DNA from: JAKSPM01 sp964450645
GTDB lineage: Bacteria; Bacillota; Clostridia; Oscillospirales; Oscillospiraceae
Direction: 5' to 3'
DNA length: 64,000 nt
Assembly (NCBI GenBank): GCA_964450645.1
Contig: CAYVEB010000004.1
Location: 6,719 to 70,718 of the forward strand
Made by a program: the position numbers and the translations under genes
In this document: positions 34,420 to 42,734 of the stretch, in pieces
How the letters are laid out: each line of letters starts with the position of its first letter
Numbering within the stretch: the stretch's first letter is position 1
The notes under the pieces: generated by a model
What the model was told of the DNA's origin: nothing
Database searches by the model: none
Seen by the model: the letters and a program-made list of their open reading frames with translations, nothing else

Positions 34420-35148
34420 TCATTCGTTTCTCGCCAGCAGCGTCCGGACAAAGCCGTTTGCCGGATGCGCCCGCAGCTCCTCCGGCGGCGCATACTGCTG
34501 AATCTCCCCGTTGTCCATGATGAGCACCTGGGTCCCCAACTTCAGCGCCTCGCGGATGTCGTGCGTGACAAAGACGATGGTAATCCCGGTCTGCCGGTGG
34601 ATACGTCGGATCTCATCTTGCAGCGTGGCGCGGGTAATTTCGTCCACAGCGCCGAACGGCTCGTCCATCAGCGCGATCTCTGGCCCCGCCGCCAGCGCGC
34701 GGGCGATGCCCACCCGCTGCTGCTGCCCTCCGGAGAGCTGGCGCGGATAGCGCTTTCGCAGCGATTCGTCCAGTCCCACAATCTGCAGCCACTGGCTCAC
34801 CGTCTGGGAAATTTGTTTTTTGTCCGCCTTGCCCTCCAGATTGCAGACGTAGGCAATATTCTGCTCCACCGTCATGTGGGGAAACAGGACGCTGCCCTGA
34901 ATCGCGTAGCCAATTCCCCGGCGCAAGCGGATCGGATCCATCTGGCGGATATCGCGCCCGCCGACCAGAATTTCACCCGCCACCGGTTTGATCAGGCCGT
35001 TGGCCATTTTGAGTACGGTGGTCTTTCCACAGCCGGAGGAGCCGATGATCGTGACGAACGCGCCCTTTTCCACGCACAGGCTGAAATCCGGAATGACGGT
35101 TTTCTCGCCGTAGGCCATGCGGACATGGCGGTATTCCAACGCGTACAT
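34420..35148 (-). CDS. Osmoprotectant-type ABC transporter ATP-binding protein
   Basis: A 242-residue ABC ATPase with Walker A 'GSSGCGKTTVL', Q-loop, signature 'LSGGQQQRVGIARAL', Walker B 'IALMDEPFGAVD' and switch His in 'FVTHDIREAL'. The sequence is of the ProV/OpuA-OpuB group (quaternary amine uptake), though without an obvious CBS tail. The ATG at 35148 follows GAGGA; 23 upstream codons are rejected. It is the last gene of a permease-binding protein-ATPase operon, with a 4-base gap to the binding protein. Confidence 0.9.
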   Translation of the reverse strand: MYALEYRHVRMAYGEKTVIPDFSLCVEKGAFVTIIGSSGCGKTTVLKMANGLIKPVAGEILVGGRDIRQMDPIRLRRGIGYAIQGSVLFPHMTVEQNIAYVCNLEGKADKKQISQTVSQWLQIVGLDESLRKRYPRQLSGGQQQRVGIARALAAGPEIALMDEPFGAVDEITRATLQDEIRRIHRQTGITIVFVTHDIREALKLGTQVLIMDNGEIQQYAPPEELRAHPANGFVRTLLARNE

Positions 35149-35152
35149 CGCG

Positions 35153-36043
35153 CTAATCCTCACGCAGCAGACCCTTTTCCCGGAGGAACGTCTCCGCAAC
35201 CTCCTCAGGGTCGGCACCCTCGGCCTCCACCTGGTAGTTCATCCGGGCGATCTCGGCGTCGGTGATCAGGCCCTCCATCTTGTCAAAGACAGCCTGCAGC
35301 TCCGGGTGATCGCGCAGGACCTCGTTGCGCACCACAAACCCGCAGACGTAGGACGGGTAGAGGCCCTGGTCGTCCTCCAGCACCACCACGTCGGAGACCG
35401 ACAGCTGGCCGTCCGTGGTGAAAATATTCATCACATCGATCTGCTTTTGCCGGATGGCGTCGTATTTCAGGCCGATGTCCAAATCCATGGTGTCCCGGAA
35501 CGCCAGGCCGTAAGTCTGGCAGAGCGCATCGTAGCCGTCCTCGCGCTCAAAGAAGTCGTACTCCGCGCCGAAGGTCAGCTGATCCGCCACCGCGGCCAGA
35601 TCCGAATAGGTCTTCAAGCCGTACCGCTCCGCGACTTCCCGCGTCACGCAAAGTCCATAGGTGTTGTTAAATCCGATCATGCCCGTCCAGGTCATATCCA
35701 TCGCCGCATATCCGGCCTGGAGCTGGTCGAACATGCTCTCATCGTAGACGCTCTGCTCCTTCAGCACCGCGTTCCAGCCGGTTCCGGTATACTCGGGATA
35801 AAAATCGAACGAGCCGTTTTCCATCGCGGGCTGGATGTTGGATACGCCGCCGCCCACGCCCTGGGTCAAATCCACGCGCAGGTCCGTGTCTTGCTCGATA
35901 AGAGATTTCATCATATAGCCTAAAATATATTGTTCTGTCATCGGTTTTGTGGCCATATGCAGCGTCTGTTCCGATCCGCCGCACCCCGCAAACATCGTCA
36001 GCAGCAGCGCCAGAACCAAAAGCAACGGCAGTTTTTTTCTCAT
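35153..36043 (-). CDS. Glycine betaine/choline-type substrate-binding lipoprotein
   Basis: A 296-residue lipoprotein of the OpuAC/OpuBC/OsmF type. A signal peptide with lipobox 'LTMFAGC' is followed by a mature type II binding fold: 'KPMTEQYILGYMMKSLIE', 'DFYPEYTGTGW' and 'ADQLTFGAEYDFFEREDGYDAL' type segments are typical of quaternary ammonium binding proteins. GAGGAG precedes the ATG at 36043. Exact ligand (betaine, choline, carnitine) cannot be read. Confidence 0.88.
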   Translation of the reverse strand: MRKKLPLLLVLALLLTMFAGCGGSEQTLHMATKPMTEQYILGYMMKSLIEQDTDLRVDLTQGVGGGVSNIQPAMENGSFDFYPEYTGTGWNAVLKEQSVYDESMFDQLQAGYAAMDMTWTGMIGFNNTYGLCVTREVAERYGLKTYSDLAAVADQLTFGAEYDFFEREDGYDALCQTYGLAFRDTMDLDIGLKYDAIRQKQIDVMNIFTTDGQLSVSDVVVLEDDQGLYPSYVCGFVVRNEVLRDHPELQAVFDKMEGLITDAEIARMNYQVEAEGADPEEVAETFLREKGLLRED

Positions 36044-36054
36044 ATTTCTACTCC

Positions 36055-36702
36055 TCATATTTTACGGCCGGGACGGATCGCCCGCTCCACCGCCCCAATG
36101 AGCATATCCGCCGCAATGGCGAGCGCGGCGATGAGCAGACTGCCTGCCAGCGTCATAGCCTTGTTGTTGGTTGTAATTCCCCGGTAAATCGCAACGCCCA
36201 GGCCGCCCGCCCCGATGAACGACGCGATGCCAGCCAGGGAAATCGTCATCACCGCCATATTCCGCAGCCCGGCCACAATCACCGGCGCCGCCAGCGGCAG
36301 CTTGATCTTCCAGAGTACCTGGGCGTTGGTGCTGCCCATGCCGACCGCCGCCTCCAGAAGCAGCGGATCGATGTTGCTAAGCCCCGTATAGGTGTTGCGC
36401 ACCATGGGCAGCAGCGCGTAGACCGTAAGGGCGATGATCGCGGTCGTATCTCCGACGCCGGACAGAGGGATCAAAAATCCCAGCAGGGAGATCGACGGGA
36501 TGGTGTAGATAAAGTTGACCGCGCTCATCACGAGTTTCGTCGTATGCGGAAGCTCGCTGATCAGCACGCCGATCCCCAGCCCCAAGACCGCCGCGATCAA
36601 AATTGAGATCGCGGACGTCCGCAGATGCTCCGCCAACAATTCCAGAAAAAAGCCGCCGCGGTTTTGAAACAGCTTCAAAATTTCCATGATCATATTCCAC
36701 AC
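36055..36702 (-). CDS. Osmoprotectant-type ABC transporter permease
   Basis: A 215-residue BPD-type permease with about six membrane segments and the EAA loop 'LLEAAVGMGSTNAQVLWKIKLPLAAPVI'. Similar to OpuBB/OpuBD and ProW cores ('TIPSISLLGFLIPL'). The start is either GTG at 36702 or ATG at 36693; GGGGGTG stands before. Only one permease gene is present, so it must act as a homodimer, unlike OpuB systems with two permease genes. Confidence 0.9.
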   Translation of the reverse strand: MWNMIMEILKLFQNRGGFFLELLAEHLRTSAISILIAAVLGLGIGVLISELPHTTKLVMSAVNFIYTIPSISLLGFLIPLSGVGDTTAIIALTVYALLPMVRNTYTGLSNIDPLLLEAAVGMGSTNAQVLWKIKLPLAAPVIVAGLRNMAVMTISLAGIASFIGAGGLGVAIYRGITTNNKAMTLAGSLLIAALAIAADMLIGAVERAIRPGRKI

Positions 36703-36763
36703 CCCCGCCGGTCAGCCGCGCCGGAGCAAACACCCTTCGCTCCGACGGCCAATTTTCGAATGT

Positions 36764-37315
36764 TTATACGTTTCTGCCCATTTCCTTCGCCCGTTCCAGC
36801 ACGCCGGACGCCTCCAGCTTGCCGGGCGCGCCGATGCCGCCGGTCTGAAGGATGCCGCGATTTGTCCACTTTAGATAGTCCGCGATCATCTGATACAGAT
36901 CCAGAACCGGCTTGTACTCGGCCTTATCCCCGTTGCCGCCGCACACGAAGAAATAGCTCTCCTTCACCGTCAGCGGGCGCGGGCCGCCGGAGCCGCCGTA
37001 GGCATAGAGCTTATCAATGGCAACTTTCACCTGCGCGGGCAGGCTGAACCAGTACAGCGGCGTGGACAGCAGCAGCACGTCGCATTTTTCCATCAGCGCG
37101 GCAAATTTGTTGAATTCCGGGTCTAGCGCGCACGCCTCGCCGTTGCTCCAGCAGGCGTTGCACGCCCGGCAGCCCTTCATCTGATGCTCCGCCGCATCAA
37201 AATAGAATATTTCGTGCCCGGCTTCTCTGGCTCCCTCGGCAAACGCCTCCGCCATCCGCTTGGTAATGCTGTTTTCCCGGGGACTGGATGTAAGAATCAA
37301 TACTTTTTTGCTCAT
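36764..37315 (-). CDS. Flavodoxin-fold NAD(P)H-dependent FMN reductase
   Basis: A 183-residue flavodoxin-like oxidoreductase. The FMN phosphate loop 'LTSSPRENSITKRMAEAF' (about 8-25), 'GCRACNACW' cysteines (iron-sulfur flavoprotein-like but incomplete), 'LLLSTPLYWFSLPAQVKVAIDK' and 'VCGGNGDKAEY' are typical of the NADPH-dependent FMN reductase family. AGGAGG precedes the ATG. It is monocistronic with a promoter flanked by an 11-base inverted repeat, suggesting a dedicated regulator. Confidence 0.88.
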   Translation of the reverse strand: MSKKVLILTSSPRENSITKRMAEAFAEGAREAGHEIFYFDAAEHQMKGCRACNACWSNGEACALDPEFNKFAALMEKCDVLLLSTPLYWFSLPAQVKVAIDKLYAYGGSGGPRPLTVKESYFFVCGGNGDKAEYKPVLDLYQMIADYLKWTNRGILQTGGIGAPGKLEASGVLERAKEMGRNV

Positions 37316-37353
37316 AATTGGAACCTCCTGTATTTGGGCGGCAAACCGCCTTG

Positions 37354-37408
37354 GTATGATTATTATATCTGATTTCTTAGATAAATCAAGTAGTGAAAAT
37401 AATCATAC
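37354..37408 (-). promoter_or_regulatory. Promoter of FMN reductase gene framed by an inverted repeat
   Basis: On the minus strand TTGATT (37389-37384), 16 bases, TATAAT (37367-37362). GTATGATTATT (37354-37364) and AATAATCATAC (37398-37408) are perfect 11-base arms on either side of the promoter, the downstream arm covering the -10 box and start site. A further CATAC-ATA-GTATG palindrome overlaps the outer arm. Confidence 0.7.
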
Positions 37409-37475
37409 ATAGTATGCTTCTCCTAACCAAGCGGCAAAAAATTTTACACGTATGCAGGCGCGCCAATCATGAACC

Positions 37476-38385
37476 TTAAATGTCCAGCGGCTCCATGGAG
37501 AAGATTAAATGGCCGATCTCGGACAGATAATGCATCAGTGCCAGGCGTTTTTGCCCAGCTGCGTGTACATCGTCCCTCCGAGCGGCTCGGCATGGGCGCG
37601 CAGCGTCCTGTTCTGCTCCGCGTCGACAGCGATGCGGAGCTGGCGCTTGTTGACCACGGTGCTAAATTCTGACTTGATCTTGGCATACAGCACCTCGCCC
37701 AGGTGGCGCAGACAGAAGCCCGCCTTATAGTCGGCCTTGGAGATGCGCACGCGGATTATGTCGCGCTGGCCGATGTGCATGTCACCCTCGACGCAATTGA
37801 GAACCTGGTGGATCTTGCACCCGAACACGCCCTCGAAGTCGGGCTGCATATTCTTGCCGGCCACGTCGATGGTGTAGGAGCACGAGATCTTGATGGCGCC
37901 CGTGCCGCTGGCAACCACGATGTTCTTCATGGGCTTATATGCGTTGACGAGCGCGTTAATGCGGTCGAATGTGTAAGAACCCCTCTACATCACCGGGTTG
38001 GATGTTGCCAAAGATCATCGCCGCGCGGACCTCCGCGACGGAGAAATGGCCGTGACAGGCCGTGCCCCCGTACGGGGCGGGGGCACGGCGTATTTGCACG
38101 ATTCGATAATCTCCGCGGCGATGGTCGTGCCGACGCCGGACTGGAAAATGGAATGTATGCGCGCCTCGCGCAGCATCATGCCCTTTACATCTTTAAAAGC
38201 TGCTTTAATTCGGCAAGGTTTGGGCTTTCCTACCGAGATAGGCCTTGATACAGGCGAGGGAGCAGGCAGTTTTGGACATCGTCATGGGGGCCGATTCGCC
38301 CGGTTCCGCTACAACGGCATCCAACTCCTGTTGGGCCTTGGCGACCATCTCTTTGGTGCCGCGCAATACGCTTTTAATGCCATAG
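37476..38385 (-). pseudogene. acsB: Degraded acetyl-CoA synthase (CODH/ACS beta subunit) gene
   Basis: Fragments of AcsB lie in order on the minus strand but in different frames. N-terminal part: 'TKEMVAKAQQELDAVVAEPG', 'ELKQLLK' and 'GTTIAAEIIESCKYA' (about 38385-38090). Middle: 'AMIFGNIQPGDVEG' and 'DRINALVNAYKPMKN'. The best piece (37930-37536) has 'VAGKNMQPDFEGV', 'MHIGQRDIIRVRISKADY' and 'HLGEVLYAKIKSEF'. The end is 'YLSEIGHLIFSMEPLDI' and TAA at 37478-37476, matching the AcsB C-terminus. About 910 bases remain of roughly 2.1 kb; the A-cluster cysteine region is deleted. Intact AcsB makes acetyl-CoA from CO, a methyl-corrinoid and CoA. Confidence 0.8.
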
Positions 38386-38491
38386 GATGATTGCTTTCTT
38401 CTTATTCTACTGACGGGCCGTGTTTTGCATCTTTGGCGTCGAGTTTGGCCTTGATGGCCCGGATCTGCTCGATCGCGGTGGGACTGCAGCC

Positions 38492-38580
38492 TTATGGCCA
38501 GCAGCCGCTGCCGCCCGCGGGAAAGCGCAGGTAGTTTCTGCCGACGATACCGTGTACGTCAAAGCCGCAAATTCCGCGCC
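38492..38580 (-). pseudogene. Possible fragment of a CO dehydrogenase catalytic subunit gene
   Basis: About 29 codons on the minus strand read 'GICGFDVHGIVGRNYLRF' and then hit a stop. The pattern G-x-C-G...I-V-x-R-N-x-L-R resembles the cluster region of CooS/AcsA-type CO dehydrogenases. It lies just upstream of the acsB relic, where a CODH gene would be expected. The match is short, so the call is tentative. The rest of 38386-38760 holds no recognisable gene. Confidence 0.3.
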
Positions 38581-38762
38581 AGCGGGTATACCGGGGAAAA
38601 GTACGGGAATTTTATTCGGTATCAGGTTATCAGTTTCCATTCTACTTGTAAATAAAAAGTGTATCAATTTCGTAAAAACCAGTCATTTTTGCGCGGGGTA
38701 AATTGAGGAAAATTGTGCGCGGCAGGTCTTTTTGGCGGTCTGGGGCGATTACAAAAAACTCC

Positions 38763-38791
38763 TTGCGCGGACGGCCAAAACTTTGTATACT
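38763..38791 (+). promoter_or_regulatory. Promoter of the TrmH-family methyltransferase gene
   Basis: TTGCGC (38763-38768), 17 bases, TATACT (38786-38791), about 135 bases upstream of the start codon. Confidence 0.65.
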
Positions 38792-38925
38792 GATATTATC
38801 CCAAATAAAAAATCGCGAGGCGCCGCCGGAACGCAGGCGCCCGTGCGCGCCAAGTTCGGCGCAAGACGCGTCTCATGCCGGATGTGGAGAAAGTATGCCC
38901 GGTATGATCGGAAAGAAGATGTCTT

Positions 38926-39759
38926 ATGGCGAATATTATTGAACTGCACGATCTGTCCGACCCCGGCTTGGAGAACTTTGCGCGGCTCACGGAGGCCCAG
39001 CTGCGCAACCGGCTGGAGCCGGAGCTGGGGGTGTTCATTGCGGAGAGCCCGAAGGTGATCCGCCTGGCGCTGGACGCCGGATGCGTACCCGTAGCGCTCT
39101 TGATGGAGCAGAAACATATCACCGGGCAGGGCGCGGCCATCATCGCGCGGTGCCCGGACATCCCGGTCTACACGGCGGAACGCGCGCTGCTCAAGGATCT
39201 GACAGGCTACGCCCTGACACGCGGAATTTTGTGCGCCATGCGCCGCCCGGCGCCGCGCGATGTGGCGGAGGTCTGCGCCGGGGCGCGGCGGATCGCCGTG
39301 CTGGAGGATATTATGGACGCCACCAACGTCGGCGCAATTTTCCGTTCTGCCGCCGCGCTGGAGCTTGACGCGGTGCTGGTCACGCCGGGCTGCTGCGATC
39401 CGCTCAACCGCCGGGCGGTACGCGTCAGCATGGGGACGGTGTTCCAGGTGCCCTGGGCCAAGATTGGCAAAAAGCCGGAGGACTGGCCGGGGCGCGGTCT
39501 GGCGCTGCTGCGGGAGATGGGCGTGCAGACCGTCGCGCTGGCCCTAAGCGCGCGTGCGACGGCCATCGACCAGCTGGACGCTCCGGAGCGAATGGCGCTT
39601 TTGCTCGGCAGCGAGGGCGACGGTCTGCGGGAAAATACCATCGCCGCCTGCGACCGCGTGGTGCGGATTCCCATGGCGCGCGGCGTGGATTCTTTAAATG
39701 TCGCCGCGGCGGCCGCCGTCGCGTTCTGGCAGTTCCGCACCCAGAAGCCCTGGAAATAG
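38926..39759 (+). CDS. TrmH/SpoU family RNA 2'-O-methyltransferase
   Basis: A 277-residue SPOUT methyltransferase. The N-terminal substrate-binding domain ('LGVFIAESPKVIRLALDAG') is followed by the knotted SAM domain with motifs 'ILEDIMDATNVGAIFRSAAAL' (motif 1), 'LLLGSEGDGL' (motif 2) and 'IPMARGVDSLNVAAAAAV' (motif 3). The RNA target, rRNA or tRNA, cannot be told from sequence. The ribosome site is weak (GAAAGAAG). It is monocistronic between its own promoter and a very strong terminator. Confidence 0.92.
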   Translation: MANIIELHDLSDPGLENFARLTEAQLRNRLEPELGVFIAESPKVIRLALDAGCVPVALLMEQKHITGQGAAIIARCPDIPVYTAERALLKDLTGYALTRGILCAMRRPAPRDVAEVCAGARRIAVLEDIMDATNVGAIFRSAAALELDAVLVTPGCCDPLNRRAVRVSMGTVFQVPWAKIGKKPEDWPGRGLALLREMGVQTVALALSARATAIDQLDAPERMALLLGSEGDGLRENTIAACDRVVRIPMARGVDSLNVAAAAAVAFWQFRTQKPWK

Positions 39760-39780
39760 CAGAGGCAGTGAAAAATTCTG

Positions 39781-39831
39781 AAAAAGCAGATGACTTCCAC
39801 ATGCAAAAGGCTTGGAAGTCATCTGCTTTTT
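39781..39831. terminator. Strong bidirectional terminator
   Basis: A perfect 19-bp stem, A5GCAGATGACTTCCA (39781-39799) with TGGAAGTCATCTGCT5 (39813-39831), 13-base loop, T run on both strands. It follows the methyltransferase gene by 21 bases. Confidence 0.92.
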
Positions 39832-39974
39832 CAATTCATACAAATCTTTTATCCATATCTAAGGCAGCGGGGATTGTGAAAAACGGTACAAAAGTGGTAC
39901 AATTGTGAAAAATTAACCATAGCGATCCAAACATACCCCTCAAAAAGGTACGCGAAACGGTATCATATTCGGCT

Positions 39975-40265
39975 TTACGGAAACAAAGCCGAACCTTCCC
40001 CAAACAACTGCCTGCCGATGCGTCCTTGCCGTATTTTGGCGTGCAGCTTGTTCACATTGTATGCCAAGGCCAGGAGCAGAATCTCGGTAAATACTTTCTC
40101 CCGACCCCGCGGCAGAAAGCGGCGAAAACCGTAATTCCGCTTGACCGCTCCTAAACCTCTGACTGAATAGATCCGGAGATAGGTCCAGTTGGGCCGAATT
40201 TTTTAATGACTCAAAGGCCTTGGTCCGGACGGGGTAAAACTCATTGTAGGTGACAAAAATCTAGA
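39975..40265 (-). pseudogene. Remnant of an IS1182-family transposase
   Basis: The minus strand encodes only the C-terminal end of an IS1182-type transposase: 'AVKRNYGFRRFLPRGREKV' then 'LALAYNVNKLHAKIRQGR' ending at TAA 39977-39975. Upstream, 'NEFYPVRTKAFESLKNS' is a plausible further piece, but it is out of frame and the catalytic DDE part is absent. CGGCTTT/AAAGCCG at the stop forms a short inverted repeat that may be part of the element end. The flanks 39832-39974 and 40266-40374 hold no gene; TTGTGAAAAA occurs twice near 39876 and 39902. Confidence 0.75.
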
Positions 40266-40374
40266 AAACGTGATCCGAGTATCTGCCTGGTGGCGGAAAT
40301 GCCGCGCGGCCTGCCGCAGATGCCGCCGCTGACACGCGGGCAAAACGCTGCCACTTTCTTCGCCCTCAATTATA

Positions 40375-42261
40375 CTAGGAATTGATAAGCCGCATGAATA
40401 TGCTCGCCACCTGGGCGCGGGTTGCGCTGCTCTTGGGGCTCAGATAGGCCAATCCGTCCGCCGCGTTCCAGCTGCCGGAGACGATGCCCTCCGCGATGGC
40501 CCAGGACAGGGCGGTTTCAGCGAAGCGGGACACCTGACCGGCGTCGGGGAACGTGCTTAGATCCCCGCGCGCGGACACATCGTAGCCCTTCATGCGGGCG
40601 TAGCGATAGAGAATGGACGCCAGCTGCTCCCTAGTCACGTCGTTGCCAGGGCAGAAATGCGTCTCGTCCATGCCGTCCACGATCCCGTTTGCGTTGGCCC
40701 AGCGCACCGCGGCGGTGTAATACCGCCCGTCATCCACGTCTACAAAGGGCGTCGCGGCGGAGGTCTTCGGCCGGTTCTCCAGCCGCCACAGAACCGTCAC
40801 GAGCATAGCCCGGTCCATGAATTGCCCCGCGCCGAAGTACGTATCGGTGATGCCGGAGAACAGCTCGTGGGAAACCGCAAAGTCGATCCCCGCGTGCGCC
40901 CAGTTATCAGCGTCGGGCATATCCGTAAAACGTCTGCCCGGACAGTCGTCGCCGCCGTCGCAGGAAAGGGCCGGGATCGTCTCGGTTTCGGTGCACCCGC
41001 AGCGCACGCAGGTGTAGAGCCTGACGCCGGACGACGTCTGGGTCGGCGCTTCGAGTACCGTGCCATCGTCCCACGCGTGCCCCAGGGCCGGGACAAAATC
41101 CCCCTGGGAGACCTCGCCACAGACCTGGCAGGCGTAGGTGGTGTAGCCGTCCTCGGTGCAGGTGGCCTCCTGCGTGGCGATGGGCTGATTGTTGTGCGGA
41201 AGCTTGGCAAGGGCGACGTCAAAATCGTATGTGCCATAGTCGGTTGTCAGCCAGGTGTAGCGGCCAAGGCCCTCCTCGGTGCAGGTGGCCTCCTTGACCA
41301 GCGTGTAGCGGTAGTTCTCCTCATCAAGCGGCGGAAGCGTGTGGCTCTCCTCGGTCTTGCAGACACCGCACACGCCCAGCAACGTGCCGGAAGCGGACTG
41401 CGTCGGCGCCTGGGCAACGGTATAGACAAACGAATGTGCGCCGGCACAGACCGGCAGCCAATGGGCATAGAGGGTGTGATCCGTACACACGTTGACCTCT
41501 GTGTCAGCGGTGACCAGGTCGCCGCCGTCGGCGGCTGTAAACCAGCCGTCAAACACATGCCCGTCCCAGGTGGCCTGCGGCAGTTCGCCGTAGGCCGCGC
41601 CATAGGCAACCATCTTTTCCGAAACCGGCGTGCTGCCCCCGTTCGCGTCAAAGGTGACCGTCACCTGCGGATCGGAGGTGATCTCATAGGAGGCTATGTA
41701 CCAATACGCCGACGCGTTGCGCAAAGCGCCCGCCTGCCCCCCGTACCGCGCACCGAGCAGGGAGTCGGCCAGCGGCCTGCGATCGCCGGAGTAGCCGGAC
41801 ACCGGATCGGCGCAGTAGAAGGTATCGCCCACGTAGTCGGTCAAAAACACGGCGTGGGACTGCCCCAGCGACGAGCAGTAGAGCACAACGCCCTCCTCAT
41901 GCTCGTCCAACACGGCCTTCAGGCTCGACACGCTGATTCCGCCCAGGGAGGTGTGGCTCACGCGCATACTGTTCCCCTGGACGTCATAGGTCCAGTACCA
42001 GATCAGGCCCTGCCCCTCGTACCACGCGGTGGAGCGGATTGCCGCCTCCGTTACGCCGGGCCAAAGGGCACTTCCGCTCAGATACATCCGCGCGCGGAGC
42101 ATCATCGCCGCGGAGCTCAACGTGCAGGTGTTGCCGCACTCTTGGGTAAGAAAAATCTCCGGCGGCAAATCCCCGACGGCTTCGGCCCGCGGCGCCGCAC
42201 CGGGCACAAGCGTAAATATCAAGCACAGGGCAAGCGCCCATGCGCAGAATCTTCGTCTCAT
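40375..42261 (-). CDS. Secreted C39-peptidase-like protein with InlB-type and SLH repeats
   Basis: A 628-residue exported protein. After a signal peptide (cut near residue 28) comes a papain-like domain: 'QECGNTCTLSSAAMML' matches the C39 Q-x5-C pattern (Q40, C46), with His136 in 'GQSHAVFLTDY' and Asp152 in 'YCADP' as partners. A Listeria-Bacteroides (InlB_B) repeat follows ('VTFDANGGSTPVSE...', 'YAHW' end, about 205-270), then cysteine-rich 'EATCTEEG/EATCTEDG' repeats, then three SLH domains (from about 450) for wall anchoring. Probable surface protease or adhesin; catalytic activity is inferred. Confidence 0.82.
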   Translation of the reverse strand: MRRRFCAWALALCLIFTLVPGAAPRAEAVGDLPPEIFLTQECGNTCTLSSAAMMLRARMYLSGSALWPGVTEAAIRSTAWYEGQGLIWYWTYDVQGNSMRVSHTSLGGISVSSLKAVLDEHEEGVVLYCSSLGQSHAVFLTDYVGDTFYCADPVSGYSGDRRPLADSLLGARYGGQAGALRNASAYWYIASYEITSDPQVTVTFDANGGSTPVSEKMVAYGAAYGELPQATWDGHVFDGWFTAADGGDLVTADTEVNVCTDHTLYAHWLPVCAGAHSFVYTVAQAPTQSASGTLLGVCGVCKTEESHTLPPLDEENYRYTLVKEATCTEEGLGRYTWLTTDYGTYDFDVALAKLPHNNQPIATQEATCTEDGYTTYACQVCGEVSQGDFVPALGHAWDDGTVLEAPTQTSSGVRLYTCVRCGCTETETIPALSCDGGDDCPGRRFTDMPDADNWAHAGIDFAVSHELFSGITDTYFGAGQFMDRAMLVTVLWRLENRPKTSAATPFVDVDDGRYYTAAVRWANANGIVDGMDETHFCPGNDVTREQLASILYRYARMKGYDVSARGDLSTFPDAGQVSRFAETALSWAIAEGIVSGSWNAADGLAYLSPKSSATRAQVASIFMRLINS

Positions 42262-42299
42262 AGTCGGTCCTCCTAGAATCGTGCGGATTTCACGGGTTT

Positions 42300-42328
42300 A
42301 TACTATCACAAATTGTAACGGCATGCAA
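42300..42328 (-). promoter_or_regulatory. Promoter of the SLH protein gene
   Basis: On the minus strand TTGCAT (42328-42323), 17 bases, TAGTAT (42305-42300), about 40 bases before the start codon. TTGTAAC/GTTACAA elements flank the -35 box. The rest of 42329-42484 shows nothing else recognisable. Confidence 0.6.
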
Positions 42329-42484
42329 CCCTTTTGTAACAATTTTTCCGAAACGATCCCTCATATACGTCAAAACGCATCCCTTTTATGCAATCGTTGC
42401 CGCGTTTACCCAGGCGCATATCTTGCGCAGGCGCAAATCAACCATTTCCAATCTTTTATCCGTGTTCCGTACGAATGAGGCCTT

Positions 42485-42715
42485 GCAGAGTTCGCGCCTG
42501 CAGGCGCGAAAGAAGTTGCATCATTTCTCGCCGCGGCGTGTACGTGGCGAAAAATACTTTGCAGATCGCAAGCGTGCGTGTCAATCGTTCCTTTCCAACA
42601 GCAAGCCCAGCAACGCGGGTTGCTGTTGAAAACGATAATCCGGTGCGCTGTCCGGGAAGACGCGCTGCAGCGACCTGAAAACCTTCCAAATCGAAGCAAT
42701 GCGGGTTCAATTTGG
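42485..42715. repeat. Intergenic dispersed repeat, copy 2
   Basis: Opens with GCAGAG and the perfect 20-base palindrome TTCGCGCCTGCAGGCGCGAA (42491-42510). It then carries the shared blocks CGGCGTGTACGTGGCGAAAA, AGATCGCAAGCGTGCG, AACAGCAA...TTGCTGTT (a hairpin around GCCCAGCAACGCGGG), CGCGCTGCAGCGACCTG and GGGTTCAATTTGG. It ends 20 bases before the rlmH stop. Confidence 0.8.
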
Positions 42716-42734
42716 CTATTTATGCTATTTATTT

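Noticed and set aside
39876..39912. Promoter-like TTGTGA...TACAAT on the plus strand
   Set aside because: No gene follows on the plus strand; only the transposase remnant and a minus-strand gene lie downstream.
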